DNA of 64,000 nt from Foliimonas ilicis (GCF_039939195.1 NZ_JBDUUH010000011.1:124001-188000), one strand, 5' to 3'; positions 42,915 to 52,146 are shown, counted from the stretch's first letter. Numbers and translations are program-made. The notes: a model not told the origin generated them from the letters alone.

Positions 42915-43421
42915 TCAAGCGCTTTGGGCGACCCAAATCTCAGCAGGCAGACGCCGCCTGGAAAGCCCCCGCGCCATCGCCTGCGCATTCTCAGCCTTGG
43001 CCGAAAGCGCCAGCGCCTGGCGTTTCGTAATCAGCAGGCCATCGGCCAGCGGCCGGTTTTTCGAAAACACCCGCCTTAGCAGAGGCTGGCGCGTGGCACG
43101 CGCGGGCGAAAACCGCGCAGGCCCCGGCAGAGCGCCGATATGGTCGATCACCGCATTCATCCAGCCGTCAGCCAGCCGCGCACCCGGCTCTATGATCAGC
43201 AGCCAGTCGCCTTTAGCGGCGCGGATACCTGCCGCGATCCCGCCTTCCGTCACATAATTACAGCCAGTCTGGTCGGCGATCCGGTGCGTCTGATCCGATG
43301 AGCCATTATCGCAAACGATGACGTCGCGGATCAAACCCTCCACGACCCCGCCAATCAGCGTGGCAAGTGTGCGCGCAAGGCGCTCTTCATCGTTCTTGGT
43401 TTCGATCAGAACCGACAGCAT
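42915..43421 (-). CDS. Family 2 glycosyltransferase, short form
   Basis: A 168-residue GT-A protein with the GT2 start pattern: MLSVLIETKNDEERLARTLA, then VIVCDNGSSDQTHRIAD and GDWLLIIEPGARLADGWM. Only the nucleotide-sugar-binding half is present; the usual C-terminal acceptor and membrane regions are missing, so it is a short form or a remnant. The C-terminal tail is basic and Arg/Ala-rich. The sugar and acceptor are unknown. Confidence 0.75.
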   Translation of the reverse strand: MLSVLIETKNDEERLARTLATLIGGVVEGLIRDVIVCDNGSSDQTHRIADQTGCNYVTEGGIAAGIRAAKGDWLLIIEPGARLADGWMNAVIDHIGALPGPARFSPARATRQPLLRRVFSKNRPLADGLLITKRQALALSAKAENAQAMARGLSRRRLPAEIWVAQSA

Positions 43422-43567
43422 GCTTAGCCGAATAGCCTAAAGCCGCGAAAAGCGCCAGCTATCCGAAATATCAATGGGTAGAACAAAGTTCTTGCTTTGT
43501 TCTCATTCTCGAAATAGGAATATGTTCATCAAACAAGACGAAGGCGATTCGCCGGAGGCACAGGAAA

Positions 43568-44722
43568 ATGGAACCGATTTCACGTGCAGATGTTGCAGCT
43601 TTCAGGAGCGGAGGTTCCGGAATGGCCAATGCAATCATCGAGGAAAGCGGCATCCGCGTTAATCATGAACGCAGGAGAGGCCGTGCAGCGGGCATAAACC
43701 CGTCGGGGCGTTTCGAGCCGATCTCGCGCCATGTCTTCGATGATGGCTGGAATTCGGTCGAGGAGCTGCCGCCTTTCAAGACGGAAGTGCAGGTCGAGAA
43801 GCCGCGCAATATCATCACCCGCAACACCTCGCCCGATATCTCCTTCGACCGCTCGATCAATCCGTATCGCGGTTGCGAGCATGGCTGTGTCTATTGCTTT
43901 GCAAGGCCGACGCACAGCTTCATGGGTCTTTCTGCCGGTCTGGACTTCGAATCCAAGCTGTTCTCGAAGCCCGATGCGGCAAAGCTGCTCGACCGGGAGC
44001 TTTCGAAGGAAGGCTACCAGCCGCGCACCATCGCAATCGGCACGAATACGGACCCTTACCAGCCGATCGAAAAGCAGTGGCGTATCATGCGCGAAATCCT
44101 TGAAGTGCTTGAGGCGCGCAATCATCCGGTCGGTATCGTCACGAAATCCGCGCTGGTAACGCGCGACATCGATATTCTGTCGCGCATGGCCGAGAAGGGT
44201 CTGGCGAAGGTAGCAATGTCGATCACGACAATGGATCGCAAGATCGCGCGGACCATGGAGCCGCGCGCCGCAACGCCGACCAAGAGGCTGGAGACACTCC
44301 GCCAATTGAGCGATGCGGGTATTCCGGTATCAGTGATGGTCGCGCCAGTTATTCCCGGCCTGACCGATCAGGAACTGGAACGCATCCTCGATTCGGCACG
44401 CGCAGCAGGCGCCAGAGAGGCCGGCTACATCATCCTGCGTCTGCCGCTGGAAGTAAGCCCGATCTTCAAGGAATGGCTGCTGCGCCATTTCCCTGACCGG
44501 TATCGCCATGTCCTCTCACTCATCCGCTCGATGCGGGAAGGCAAGGATTACGATTCGGAGTGGGGCAAGCGGATGAAGGGTTCCGGCCCTTACGCCTGGC
44601 AGATCGGCCGCCGCTTCGAGATCACCGCAAAGAAGCTCGGACTGAATGTCGAAAAGCGCCCGCTGCGAACAGATCTGTTCGTTGCGGCACAGAAGGAGCA
44701 CGAGCAGCTCGTTCTGCTTTGA
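43568..44722 (+). CDS. PA0069 family radical SAM protein
   Basis: A 384-residue radical SAM enzyme. The iron-sulfur motif is NPYRGCEHGCVYCFARPTHS (CxxxCxxC), and the rest follows the spore photoproduct lyase-like PA0069 family (IAIGTNTDPYQPIEKQW, VAPVIPGLTDQELERIL). The reaction is not known. An ATG 17 codons downstream (MANAIIEES) is an alternative start. It stands upstream of rnhB with a 128-bp gap. Confidence 0.88.
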   Translation: MEPISRADVAAFRSGGSGMANAIIEESGIRVNHERRRGRAAGINPSGRFEPISRHVFDDGWNSVEELPPFKTEVQVEKPRNIITRNTSPDISFDRSINPYRGCEHGCVYCFARPTHSFMGLSAGLDFESKLFSKPDAAKLLDRELSKEGYQPRTIAIGTNTDPYQPIEKQWRIMREILEVLEARNHPVGIVTKSALVTRDIDILSRMAEKGLAKVAMSITTMDRKIARTMEPRAATPTKRLETLRQLSDAGIPVSVMVAPVIPGLTDQELERILDSARAAGAREAGYIILRLPLEVSPIFKEWLLRHFPDRYRHVLSLIRSMREGKDYDSEWGKRMKGSGPYAWQIGRRFEITAKKLGLNVEKRPLRTDLFVAAQKEHEQLVLL

Positions 44723-44850
44723 TCAATCCATAATCAAGCAAGTTTCGTCCCGGCTTCCCTCTAAGTCGCGCGACGGAGCCTTCCCTTTTCGTCCCCAATG
44801 AAGGGGAAGGCCTTGCGGAGAATCGGAGCCGATGCGAGCATCGCCGCACT

Positions 44851-45552
44851 ATGGCTCGTACGCGCTCTGATTCTCCCCCTCTCTTCGAAATCCTCGAAAA
44901 GCCCGATTTTTCGGTCGAGACCAAAGCCATTGCGCAGGGTCTGTGGCCGGTAGCCGGGCTCGATGAGGCTGGGCGCGGCCCGCTTGCCGGACCAGTGGTT
45001 GCGGCAGCCGTCATTTTGAACCCGGAGCGCATTCCAGACGGCCTCGACGATTCCAAGCGCCTGAGCGCGGAACAACGTGAGGCGCTTTTCACTGAAATCC
45101 TCAATACGGCGCTCGGTGTATCGTTTTCCTCGATTTCCGCCGAGAAAATCGACGAAATCAATATTCTGCGCGCCAGCCTCGAGGCTATGCGGCGGTCACT
45201 GAAAGGTCTGCCGGTCGTTCCCAAGCTCGCATTGGCTGACGGCCGCGACGTGCCGCCGGGGCTCGGCTGTGAATGCCGCGCGATGGTGAAAGGCGACCAA
45301 CGCTCGCAATCGATCGCTGCCGCATCTGTCGTGGCCAAGGTCATGCGCGACCGCATCATGCATGGCTGCGGGCAATCCGATCCGCGCTACGGTTTTGAAG
45401 TGCATATGGGCTACGCCACAGTGCGCCACCGCACGGCCATCGGCGAATGCGGACCGGTCAAACGGCTCCACCGCGTATCATTTGCGCCATTCAGGTTGCG
45501 GGAAGTATCGGTGGAGGTTGCTCAGCGCGAAGTGGTGTTTGAGGACGAGTAG
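44851..45552 (+). CDS. rnhB: Ribonuclease HII
   Basis: A 233-residue type 2 RNase H that cuts RNA in RNA-DNA hybrids and removes single ribonucleotides from DNA. The catalytic DEDD residues are in AGLDEAGRGPLAGPVVAAA (Asp-Glu) and LALADGRDVPPG (Asp), and the SQSIAAASVVAKVMRDRIM helix is conserved. The MARTRSD start lies close to a hairpin upstream (GCCTTCCC/GGGAAGGC near 44778-44811). Repeat copy 9 follows directly. Confidence 0.95.
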   Translation: MARTRSDSPPLFEILEKPDFSVETKAIAQGLWPVAGLDEAGRGPLAGPVVAAAVILNPERIPDGLDDSKRLSAEQREALFTEILNTALGVSFSSISAEKIDEINILRASLEAMRRSLKGLPVVPKLALADGRDVPPGLGCECRAMVKGDQRSQSIAAASVVAKVMRDRIMHGCGQSDPRYGFEVHMGYATVRHRTAIGECGPVKRLHRVSFAPFRLREVSVEVAQREVVFEDE

Positions 45553-45781
45553 AGCAGTTCCTGTTTTGATGGAATCGCGAGGCGCCCCCCTCTGTCCTGC
45601 CGGACATCTCCCCCACAGGTGGGAGATTAGCTGACATAACTCTCCGCCTCTTCACTCTGCAACGTCAGCAATTGGTGCCATGCTTGAATGATAGAGTAAT
45701 CTCCCCACTCGTGGGGAGATGTCCGGCAGGACAGAGGGGCGCTGTCCCACCAGCGCTTCAATCAAAAAATGAACGGCTCTA
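45553..45781. repeat. Palindromic repeat element, copy 9
   Basis: Same orientation as copies 5 and 8 but slightly decayed: begins AGCAGTTCCTGTTTTGATGG, the inner hairpins have lost bases (CCCCCACAGGTGGGAG), and it ends GCTGTCCCACCAGCGCTTCA. It fills most of the gap between the convergent rnhB and atpF genes. Confidence 0.9.
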
Positions 45782-45834
45782 GGCGCTTCACTATGATTTC
45801 GCTCAACCGCTGACGTGCCCCAACAAACAAAAAA

Positions 45835-45855
45835 GCCGCTGACGATGCCAGCGGC
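45835..45855. terminator. Intrinsic terminator, likely bidirectional, after atpF
   Basis: GCCGCTG and CAGCGGC form a 7-bp stem with a 7-base loop. A run of T follows on the plus strand (TTTTT) and a run of A precedes it, so transcription from either side, in particular the Fo operon on the minus strand, can end here. Confidence 0.85.
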
Positions 45856-45881
45856 TTTTTCAATGTCTGAAAAAACCTTGC

Positions 45882-46361
45882 TCAGTTGAGCTTGGCTTTC
45901 ACTTCCTGAACGCCCGACTTGAAAAGCTCAGCGCCGGACTTGGCGTCGATCTTGCCAGCGAGGAGCTTGCTGGCTGCCGCAACGGCCAGATCGACGGCGC
46001 TTGCACGGACTTCGTTGACGGCGTCACGCTCGGCCTGAGCGATCTTCTGCTCGGCAAGCACGGTGCGACGTGCAACATACTCTTCCGTGCTCTGGCGGGC
46101 TTCCGCCACAAGATGTTCTGCCTCGCGCTTTGCAGACGCGACGATGTCGGCTGCGTCCTGCTCGGCTTCCTTGCGCTTGCGCTGGTACTCGGCGAGGATC
46201 TGCTGTGCTTCCTCACGGAGACGGCGGGCTTCCTCGAGCTCGTTGCGAATGCGGTCTGCACGCGCGTCGAGCGACTTGGTGATCATTCCAGGAACTTTGA
46301 GGTAGACGATCAAAGCGAGGAACAAGAATAGGGCGACTGTGGCCCAGAATGTGGCGTCCAT
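45882..46361 (-). CDS. atpF: ATP synthase Fo subunit b
   Basis: A 159-residue stator subunit. An N-terminal membrane helix (FWATVALFLFLALIVYLKV, residues about 4-24) is followed by a long alpha-helical, Glu/Arg/Ala-rich coiled coil that reaches up to F1. It is the shorter of two b-type genes, as expected in alphaproteobacteria, which use a b/b' heterodimer. The start MDATFW follows b' by seven bases. It is the last gene of the Fo operon, and F1 genes are not in this window. Confidence 0.95.
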   Translation of the reverse strand: MDATFWATVALFLFLALIVYLKVPGMITKSLDARADRIRNELEEARRLREEAQQILAEYQRKRKEAEQDAADIVASAKREAEHLVAEARQSTEEYVARRTVLAEQKIAQAERDAVNEVRASAVDLAVAAASKLLAGKIDAKSGAELFKSGVQEVKAKLN

Positions 46362-46368
46362 GACGATC

Positions 46369-46950
46369 CTACTCCCTGGCAGCCTTGACCGCAGCAGCAA
46401 CCGCAGCCTTGTCCGTCTTGCCGCCGATTAGCTGCTGGACGATTTCGGTTGCCGTTTCTTCTGCGATAATGCCGACTTCGTTCATCGCGGATGACTTGAT
46501 CGAAGCGATACGTGCTCCGGCCTCGTCGAGCTTCCGGTCGAGTTCTGCTTCGACCTTCTTGCGTTCGACTTCAGCATCGGCCTTGGCAGCATCGCGTGCG
46601 TCCTGGCCGATAGAGTGTGCCTTGGTGCGTGCTTCGGCCAATTCCTGCTCATAGGCAGCAACGGCAGCGTCGGCCTCGGATTTCAGGCTTGCGGCCTGAT
46701 CCAGATCCTGCGCGATACGGTCACGCCGCACCTCGATAATGCCGCCAAGACGAGGCAGCACGACCTTTTTCAGAAAGAGATAGAAGAGGCCGAACGAAAT
46801 CGCGAGCCACAAGATCTGCGACGGAAATGTCGCAGGATCAAACGGCGGAAACGGCTCTTTCACGGCAGGACCGTGCCCGGCATCGACTGCCGTATGGGTT
46901 TCGCCTTCGACCGGAGCAGTTTCCTGCGCGTATCCGGGTGTCACAAACAT
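46369..46950 (-). CDS. ATP synthase Fo subunit b'
   Basis: A 193-residue b'-type stator subunit. It has an extended N-terminal part (MFVTPGYAQETAPVEGE) before the membrane helix (QILWLAISFGLFYLFLKKVV, about residues 46-65), and then a long helical domain (ARTKAHSIGQDARDAAKADA). It pairs with subunit b at the periphery of the complex. The gene sits between atpE and atpF in the typical alphaproteobacterial order. Confidence 0.94.
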   Translation of the reverse strand: MFVTPGYAQETAPVEGETHTAVDAGHGPAVKEPFPPFDPATFPSQILWLAISFGLFYLFLKKVVLPRLGGIIEVRRDRIAQDLDQAASLKSEADAAVAAYEQELAEARTKAHSIGQDARDAAKADAEVERKKVEAELDRKLDEAGARIASIKSSAMNEVGIIAEETATEIVQQLIGGKTDKAAVAAAVKAARE

Positions 46951-47014
46951 CTCAATCCCCTGTCACGGCAGACCGGCCGCGTGTGCGGCCGGTGCATCGC
47001 ATATTGCGCTGTTC

Positions 47015-47242
47015 TTAGACTGCGAAGAGCAGGAGAAGAGCGACGAGGAGCGAGAAGATGCCCAGAGCTTCGGTCACGGCAAAGCCGAAAACCAGACGGC
47101 CGAACTGGCCATCAGCAGCCGACGGATTGCGCAGCGCGCCCGAGAGGTAGCTGCCGAAGATGTTTCCGAGGCCGAGGGCCGTGCCGGCCATGCCGAAACA
47201 AGCGAGACCTGCTCCGATGTACTTTGCTGCTTCTGCTTCCAT
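47015..47242 (-). CDS. atpE: ATP synthase Fo subunit c
   Basis: A 75-residue proteolipid with two membrane helices joined by a polar loop (ALRNPSAADGQ). The proton-carrying acidic residue is the glutamate in FGFAVTEALGIF of the second helix. No extra sodium-binding residues are apparent, so it is a proton-type c ring. It lies between atpB and the b' gene. Confidence 0.96.
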   Translation of the reverse strand: MEAEAAKYIGAGLACFGMAGTALGLGNIFGSYLSGALRNPSAADGQFGRLVFGFAVTEALGIFSLLVALLLLFAV

Positions 47243-47310
47243 TTTAAAACTCCTTGATTGGAACTGTAGATTTCAGGTTGAAGCCGGCTTGTTCCGTACC
47301 GGCCGATTTA

Positions 47311-48060
47311 TCAATGCCCCGGATGAACCGCATCGTTGAGATACATGCAGGTCAGAACCGCGAACACATAGGCCTGGAGGAAAGCCACCAGAAACTCGAG
47401 CGCCGTGATCGCCACCGTCATGAACAGCGGCAGGATCGCACCGGCAACGCCAACTGCACCGAACGCGCTGAGCGACGTCACGAAACCGGCGAAAACCTTG
47501 AGCGTGATGTGGCCTGCCAGCATGTTCGCGAAAAGACGAACCGAAAGGCTGATCGGACGCGAAAGGAAGGAGATCATTTCAATGATGACGACGAGCGGAA
47601 CGAGAAGTCCAGGAACGCCGTGCGGCACGAACAACTTAAAGAAGCCGAGGCCGTGCTTCATGAAACCGTAGATGACGACCGTACCGATGACCAGCAGAGC
47701 CAGCGCGAAGGTGACGATGATATGGCTGGTGATCGTGAAGAAGTAAGGGAACAGGCCGAGGAAATTGCCGACCAGAACGAACATAAAGAGAGAGAAAACC
47801 AGCGGGAAGAAGCGCATTCCCTGCGTTCCCGCCGCGTCTCTAAGCATGTTCGCTATGAATTCGTAGGAGATTTCCGACAGCGACTGCATCCGGCTCGGCA
47901 CGATGCCGCGGCTCGACGTCGAGAGGAAAAGGAACGCGCTGGTCACCACGACGGTCGCAACCATGAAGGCTGCGGAATTGGTGAAGGAAAAATCTATCCC
48001 GCCGATTTCAATCGGAATCCATTTCGCGATATGAAATTGATGGACCGGATCGTTGGCCAT
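47311..48060 (-). CDS. atpB: ATP synthase Fo subunit a
   Basis: A 249-residue integral membrane subunit that forms the two proton half-channels. The essential arginine helix is in the ISLSVRLFANMLAGH segment, followed by the C-terminal helix with LEFLVAFLQAYVFAVLTCMY. Upstream hydrophobic helices include FMVATVVVTSAFLFL. It follows atpI by 41 bases in the operon. Confidence 0.96.
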   Translation of the reverse strand: MANDPVHQFHIAKWIPIEIGGIDFSFTNSAAFMVATVVVTSAFLFLSTSSRGIVPSRMQSLSEISYEFIANMLRDAAGTQGMRFFPLVFSLFMFVLVGNFLGLFPYFFTITSHIIVTFALALLVIGTVVIYGFMKHGLGFFKLFVPHGVPGLLVPLVVIIEMISFLSRPISLSVRLFANMLAGHITLKVFAGFVTSLSAFGAVGVAGAILPLFMTVAITALEFLVAFLQAYVFAVLTCMYLNDAVHPGH

Positions 48061-48101
48061 TCAGGCCCCCCTCGAACAAAAATCGCACCCTTGGGCGCAG
48101 T

Positions 48102-48512
48102 TTACTTCTCGTCTGGCTTGCCGGCATCCTTGGAAGGCGCCTTCAAACCCACATCAGCTACCATTCCCGCAGAGCGCAGGACATTGAGCACACCGGCACC
48201 GAATCCTAAGAACAGAAACACGATAAGCCCCCAAGGAGACGTTCCCGCGAAACTGTCCAGAACCCAACCGATTCCGACCCCGACAACGATACCCGCGATA
48301 AACTCGCTGGAAAGCTTCATTGCCTGACCGTAACCCGTCACGCCGCTGGATCTGGCGTCCGGACCCTCATTCCGCACATTGGGCCTTCTTGCTGCGAGTG
48401 TCGCTTCAAGACTGCGCCGACGGCGATCAAGGTCGTCGTCACGAACTTCAGGTGCCGCTGGATTTCCGGGTCCGGTTTTTCCGGTTTCGTCTGGCCTGCT
48501 TTTTTCGGCCAT
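48102..48512 (-). CDS. atpI: ATP synthase accessory protein I
   Basis: A 136-residue AtpI/AtpQ-type protein with a long charged N-terminal part (DDDLDRRRRSLEATLAARR) and two membrane helices (FIAGIVVGVGIGWVLDSF and LIVFLFLGFGAGVLNVL). It helps c-ring assembly or magnesium supply in other species. GGAGG stands before the ATG. It begins the Fo operon; the next 229 bp upstream hold no gene, but an inverted repeat with GCCCGC/GCGGGC near 48670-48720. Confidence 0.88.
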   Translation of the reverse strand: MAEKSRPDETGKTGPGNPAAPEVRDDDLDRRRRSLEATLAARRPNVRNEGPDARSSGVTGYGQAMKLSSEFIAGIVVGVGIGWVLDSFAGTSPWGLIVFLFLGFGAGVLNVLRSAGMVADVGLKAPSKDAGKPDEK

Positions 48513-48741
48513 CGCAACCTCCATACCCGGCCAGCTTCTTGCTTACTGTCCGCTTTTAAAGTCGCGCGCAACATAGTTAGAGGGGCTTTGGCCGTCAAGT
48601 CACGGCAGCCCCTGTCTCTACATGTATTTTTGCAAATAAAATCAAAGCGTTGGTGAAGTGCGACATGTTGCCCGCCCGCGCCGTGCCGTTCAGGACGGCG
48701 AATCCGGGCAAGTGGCGGGCATTATCGCCTCCGCTGAAGAC

Positions 48742-49950
48742 TCAGCTCCAGCCGCCGCCATAGGTGCGATAGAAGATATGAAGGCCGATCTTCTTCATCT
48801 TCTGCATGGTGTGCGCCCAACGCGGATTGACGTAGGTCGCGTGGTAGTGCGTGGCGGAGCCGACTTCATCGATGAAAATCTTGCCGGCGGTGGTGGCCAT
48901 GGCAATCTGTTCGGCGACCTTGTAATTTTGCGGGCTGTTCACGCGGTCGGGGATTCCGTCGCATGCAAAAGAAAACTGGCAACGGTTGCGCCAACCGTCA
49001 TTTTGATAGACGACGCCGCAAATCGTGTTCGGATAGGCCGGATTGCGGACGCGGTTGAGAATCACCTGAGCCACCGCTGCCTGACCGCGAAGGTTCTCGC
49101 CGCGTGCTTCGAAATAGATGCCGGTGGCAAGGCATTTCTGCTCTTCCGAGGAGAACACTTCAGCCGGAAGCGGCTTGCTCATCCAGGCATGATCGCCCTT
49201 CGACATTGGCGGGATGAAGCGGCCATTGTTCGGATCTTCTTCGCGCAGCAGGCTTTCGAACGGCGATGCCCGTGCATAATCGGGTGCGGCGGGTGCGTAT
49301 GCGGTGGCGAGGATGTCCGGGCGATCATTGTTGACGAGATCGGCCAGCATGGTCGGCACGCCTTTCGCTTCTTCCGGGTCTTCAGACGCGTGGAAGGCGG
49401 CGGCGATGGCGATTTCCTGCCCGACAATTTCTGACTGCAGGAAGGTCATGCGCAGTTCGCCGTCCATCGTCGGGCGAAGCAGCGAACTCGTGCGATCGAA
49501 GACCGAACCTGCATTGAAGGATTTCGGCGGCGCAACAGGCGTGACGTTTACGACGCGGCCCTGCTTGTCGGCGCGGTGGATGCGGTCTTCATCCGGCGTT
49601 TCGCTGGCGGCGGCCGATTTTCCGCGAAACGCGACCGTTCCGACGCCCGGCAGGCTGACGCCCGACCCGGACATGGCGTTCGCATCGACATTCGCGAAGG
49701 GCATTTCGGCGGCATGGGTCGAACCCGCGACCGCCTTCTCGACAAAGGAGTTCCAGCGGGCGCCCGGCGCTTCCAGCCCCGACATCAGGCTGGTCATATC
49801 CTGATAGGCGACAGCCGTGGGAAAGGCTGTCCATATGCCCAGACCAACCACGAGAGGTGAAAGAAAAGAACGCTTTGCCTTGGCGGCGGCAAATAGATTC
49901 CTGCACGCGACAGATAACTGCCGCGTCACTAGACGACGATGCACGGGCAC
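48742..49950 (-). CDS. Cell wall hydrolase, SleB/Hydrolase_2 family
   Basis: A 402-residue exported protein. After a basic N-terminus comes a hydrophobic segment (FLSPLVVGLGIWTAFPTAVA, about residues 29-48), then a 220-residue poorly conserved region. The C-terminal SleB-like domain (about 268-402) has CLATGIYFEARGENLRGQAA, VAQVILNRVRNP and CQFSFACDG. Such proteins cleave peptidoglycan, with the catalytic glutamate in YFEARGE. The GTG start has AGGAG nearby. It lies 80 bp downstream of der, on the same strand. Confidence 0.88.
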   Translation of the reverse strand: MPVHRRLVTRQLSVACRNLFAAAKAKRSFLSPLVVGLGIWTAFPTAVAYQDMTSLMSGLEAPGARWNSFVEKAVAGSTHAAEMPFANVDANAMSGSGVSLPGVGTVAFRGKSAAASETPDEDRIHRADKQGRVVNVTPVAPPKSFNAGSVFDRTSSLLRPTMDGELRMTFLQSEIVGQEIAIAAAFHASEDPEEAKGVPTMLADLVNNDRPDILATAYAPAAPDYARASPFESLLREEDPNNGRFIPPMSKGDHAWMSKPLPAEVFSSEEQKCLATGIYFEARGENLRGQAAVAQVILNRVRNPAYPNTICGVVYQNDGWRNRCQFSFACDGIPDRVNSPQNYKVAEQIAMATTAGKIFIDEVGSATHYHATYVNPRWAHTMQKMKKIGLHIFYRTYGGGWS

Positions 49951-50030
49951 TCTCCTGAACGCTACAGACCCCAGTGCTCAGGAAAATGATCTATTAACCT
50001 TGATGAAGGGTTAATCGAGGGGGAATTGCC

Positions 50031-51470
50031 TTAACCCAATTTGCGCTTTTTTGCTTTGTTAGCGAACGGGTTTTCGGATGCGCGCAACGCAACGCGGATC
50101 GGCACGCCGGGCATGTCGAATGCCTCGCGCAGATTGTTGACGAGATAGCGCACATAAGATTGCGGCACCGCATCGGGCCTCGAGCACGACACGACGAAGC
50201 CCGGCGGGCGGGTCTTTGCCTGCGTAATATACTTGATCTTGAGACGGCGACCGGCAACGGCGGGCGGTGGATGATGGGCAAGAATGCCTTCCAGCCAACG
50301 GTTGAGCTTGCCCGTAGAGACGCGGCGGTTCCAGACCTGATGCGTTTTGAGAACGGCATCCATCATCTTGTCCAGACCGCGCCCCGTTTCAGCAGAAACG
50401 GTGACTGCCTGAAGCCCGCGTATCTGGGGCAGAAGCCGATCAGTCTTTTCGCGAAGCTCGGCAAGCGTTTCCTGCCGGTTCTCGATCAAGTCCCATTTGT
50501 TAAAGGCGATGAGCGGTGCCCTGCCTTCGCGCGTGATCAGATCGACGATCTGAAGATCCTGCTTTTCGAACGGGATGGTCGCATCGAACACGATGATGAC
50601 GATCTCGGCGAAGCGAATCGCGCGCAGGCCATCGGTAACCGAAAGCTTTTCGAGCTTCTCGTGGATACGCGACTTGCGGCGCATTCCGGCCGTATCGAAC
50701 AGCTTGATCTGCCTGCCGCGCCAATCCCACTCGACGGAAATCGAATCGCGGGTGATGCCGGCTTCCGGCCCGGTCAAAAGACGTTCCTGGCCGATCAGTG
50801 TGTTGATGAGCGTTGACTTGCCCGCATTCGGCCTGCCGACGACGGCAATGCGCAGCGGCTTGCTTTCATCATAGGCTGGATGATCTTCCGCGTCGGGATC
50901 GATGTCCTCACCGATGAGCACTTCGCTCTCGGCGACGTCGAGTTCGTCTTCCTCTTCTTCACCGAAGGCGCGTTCTTCGCCAAGCGCCTCGATCACGGCA
51001 TCGCGCAGATCGGGCATGCCCTGTCCGTGTTCGGCCGAAACCGGCACCGGCTCTCCAAGACCCAGTTCCCAGGCTTCGAGGAAACCGCCCTGCGATCCGC
51101 GCGCCTCTGCCTTGTTGGCGACCAGCACGACCGGCTTTCCGGCGCGGCGAACGATGTCGGCAAAGCTCTTGTCGTCGGGCATCAGGCCGACCTTGGCGTC
51201 AACGACGAAGAAGATCAGGTCCGCTTCCTCGATGGCGATTTCGGTCTGCGCGCGCATGCGGCCCTGAAGGGTCGCGGCGGCAGCGGTTTCGAAACCGGCC
51301 GTATCGATCACGTCGAAATAAATATCGTAGAGCTTCGCCGCATGGACGCGCCTGTCGCGCGTCACGCCCGGCGTATCATCGACGAGCGCGAGTTTCTTGC
51401 CGACGAGCCTGTTGAACAGCGTCGATTTACCGACATTCGGTCGGCCGATTATCGCAACTTTAAAGCTCAT
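50031..51470 (-). CDS. der: GTPase Der (EngA)
   Basis: A 479-residue double GTPase required for assembly of the 50S ribosomal subunit. The two G domains start with GRPNVGKSTLFNRLVG and GRPNAGKSTLINTLIG; each has its DTAGF or DTAGM switch motif and NKAE/NKWD base motif. A KH-like domain (about residues 380-470) follows. An acidic linker (EEEEDELDVAESEVL) joins the G domains. The gene follows a YfgM-like gene by ten bases. Confidence 0.97.
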   Translation of the reverse strand: MSFKVAIIGRPNVGKSTLFNRLVGKKLALVDDTPGVTRDRRVHAAKLYDIYFDVIDTAGFETAAAATLQGRMRAQTEIAIEEADLIFFVVDAKVGLMPDDKSFADIVRRAGKPVVLVANKAEARGSQGGFLEAWELGLGEPVPVSAEHGQGMPDLRDAVIEALGEERAFGEEEEDELDVAESEVLIGEDIDPDAEDHPAYDESKPLRIAVVGRPNAGKSTLINTLIGQERLLTGPEAGITRDSISVEWDWRGRQIKLFDTAGMRRKSRIHEKLEKLSVTDGLRAIRFAEIVIIVFDATIPFEKQDLQIVDLITREGRAPLIAFNKWDLIENRQETLAELREKTDRLLPQIRGLQAVTVSAETGRGLDKMMDAVLKTHQVWNRRVSTGKLNRWLEGILAHHPPPAVAGRRLKIKYITQAKTRPPGFVVSCSRPDAVPQSYVRYLVNNLREAFDMPGVPIRVALRASENPFANKAKKRKLG

Positions 51471-51480
51471 CTCACTCGTT

Positions 51481-52146
51481 TCAGGATGCTGCGCCCGAAC
51501 CGCGTATCAGTTCGGAAAGCATCGTTGCACGTTCGCGAATGTTTCGCGGCGCGCCGTCATCGGATGTAATTTCATCGAAAAGCTTCAGCGCGTCGGTCGC
51601 CTTGCCTTCCTTCCAGGCGGACAGGCCCAGCGCTTCCTTGGCGGAATTGCGCAGCGCGTTGCCCTCTGCCGTCAGCGTCTCGACCCGCGCCGAAACATCG
51701 GCATACGAGCCATGATCGACCAGAATGAGGCCGGCGCGCAGCTTGGCAATGTCGCGGATCTCGACAGGGATCGAAGTGTCGGCGGAAACGGCATCGAAAG
51801 CTGCAACTGCACTGTCGAACTCGCCCTTCTGCGCGAGGATCGTGCCCGAACGCATCTTTGCTAGAATCGGATAAGCGCCATAACTGTAGCCTTCCATCGC
51901 CTTCAAGGCTTCGAGGGCCTCGTCATTCTTGCCTTCCTGCGAAAGCGTCAAAGCTGCAAGGAACTCGTCGCCCGATTTGCTGGCCTGATTTTCTCTCCAG
52001 TACTCATAGGCAACGAAGACGGCTGTGCCGATAACGATCAGAACGGCCAGCGCAATGATGGCCGTGCCATAGCGTGACCAGATGGCGCGCGCCTTTTCCT
52101 GGCGGATTTCCTCGTTTACTTCACGAAAGAAGCTATCGTCCGACAT
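51481..52146 (-). CDS. YfgM-like TPR membrane protein
   Basis: A 221-residue protein: a cytosolic N-terminus (FFREVNEEIRQEKARAIWSR), one membrane helix (AIIALAVLIVIGTAVFVAYEY, about residues 29-49) and a periplasmic TPR_21-type domain (LTLSQEGKNDEALEALKAM). It matches YfgM, an ancillary protein of the SecYEG translocon, and keeps the E. coli neighbourhood with der. It is the first gene of the unit. Confidence 0.87.
   Translation of the reverse strand: MSDDSFFREVNEEIRQEKARAIWSRYGTAIIALAVLIVIGTAVFVAYEYWRENQASKSGDEFLAALTLSQEGKNDEALEALKAMEGYSYGAYPILAKMRSGTILAQKGEFDSAVAAFDAVSADTSIPVEIRDIAKLRAGLILVDHGSYADVSARVETLTAEGNALRNSAKEALGLSAWKEGKATDALKLFDEITSDDGAPRNIRERATMLSELIRGSGAAS

Noticed and set aside
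15328..45781. Repeat copies considered as a CRISPR array
   Set aside because: Copies are kilobases apart, about 200 bp long and palindromic over two arms, with no regular spacers and no cas genes.
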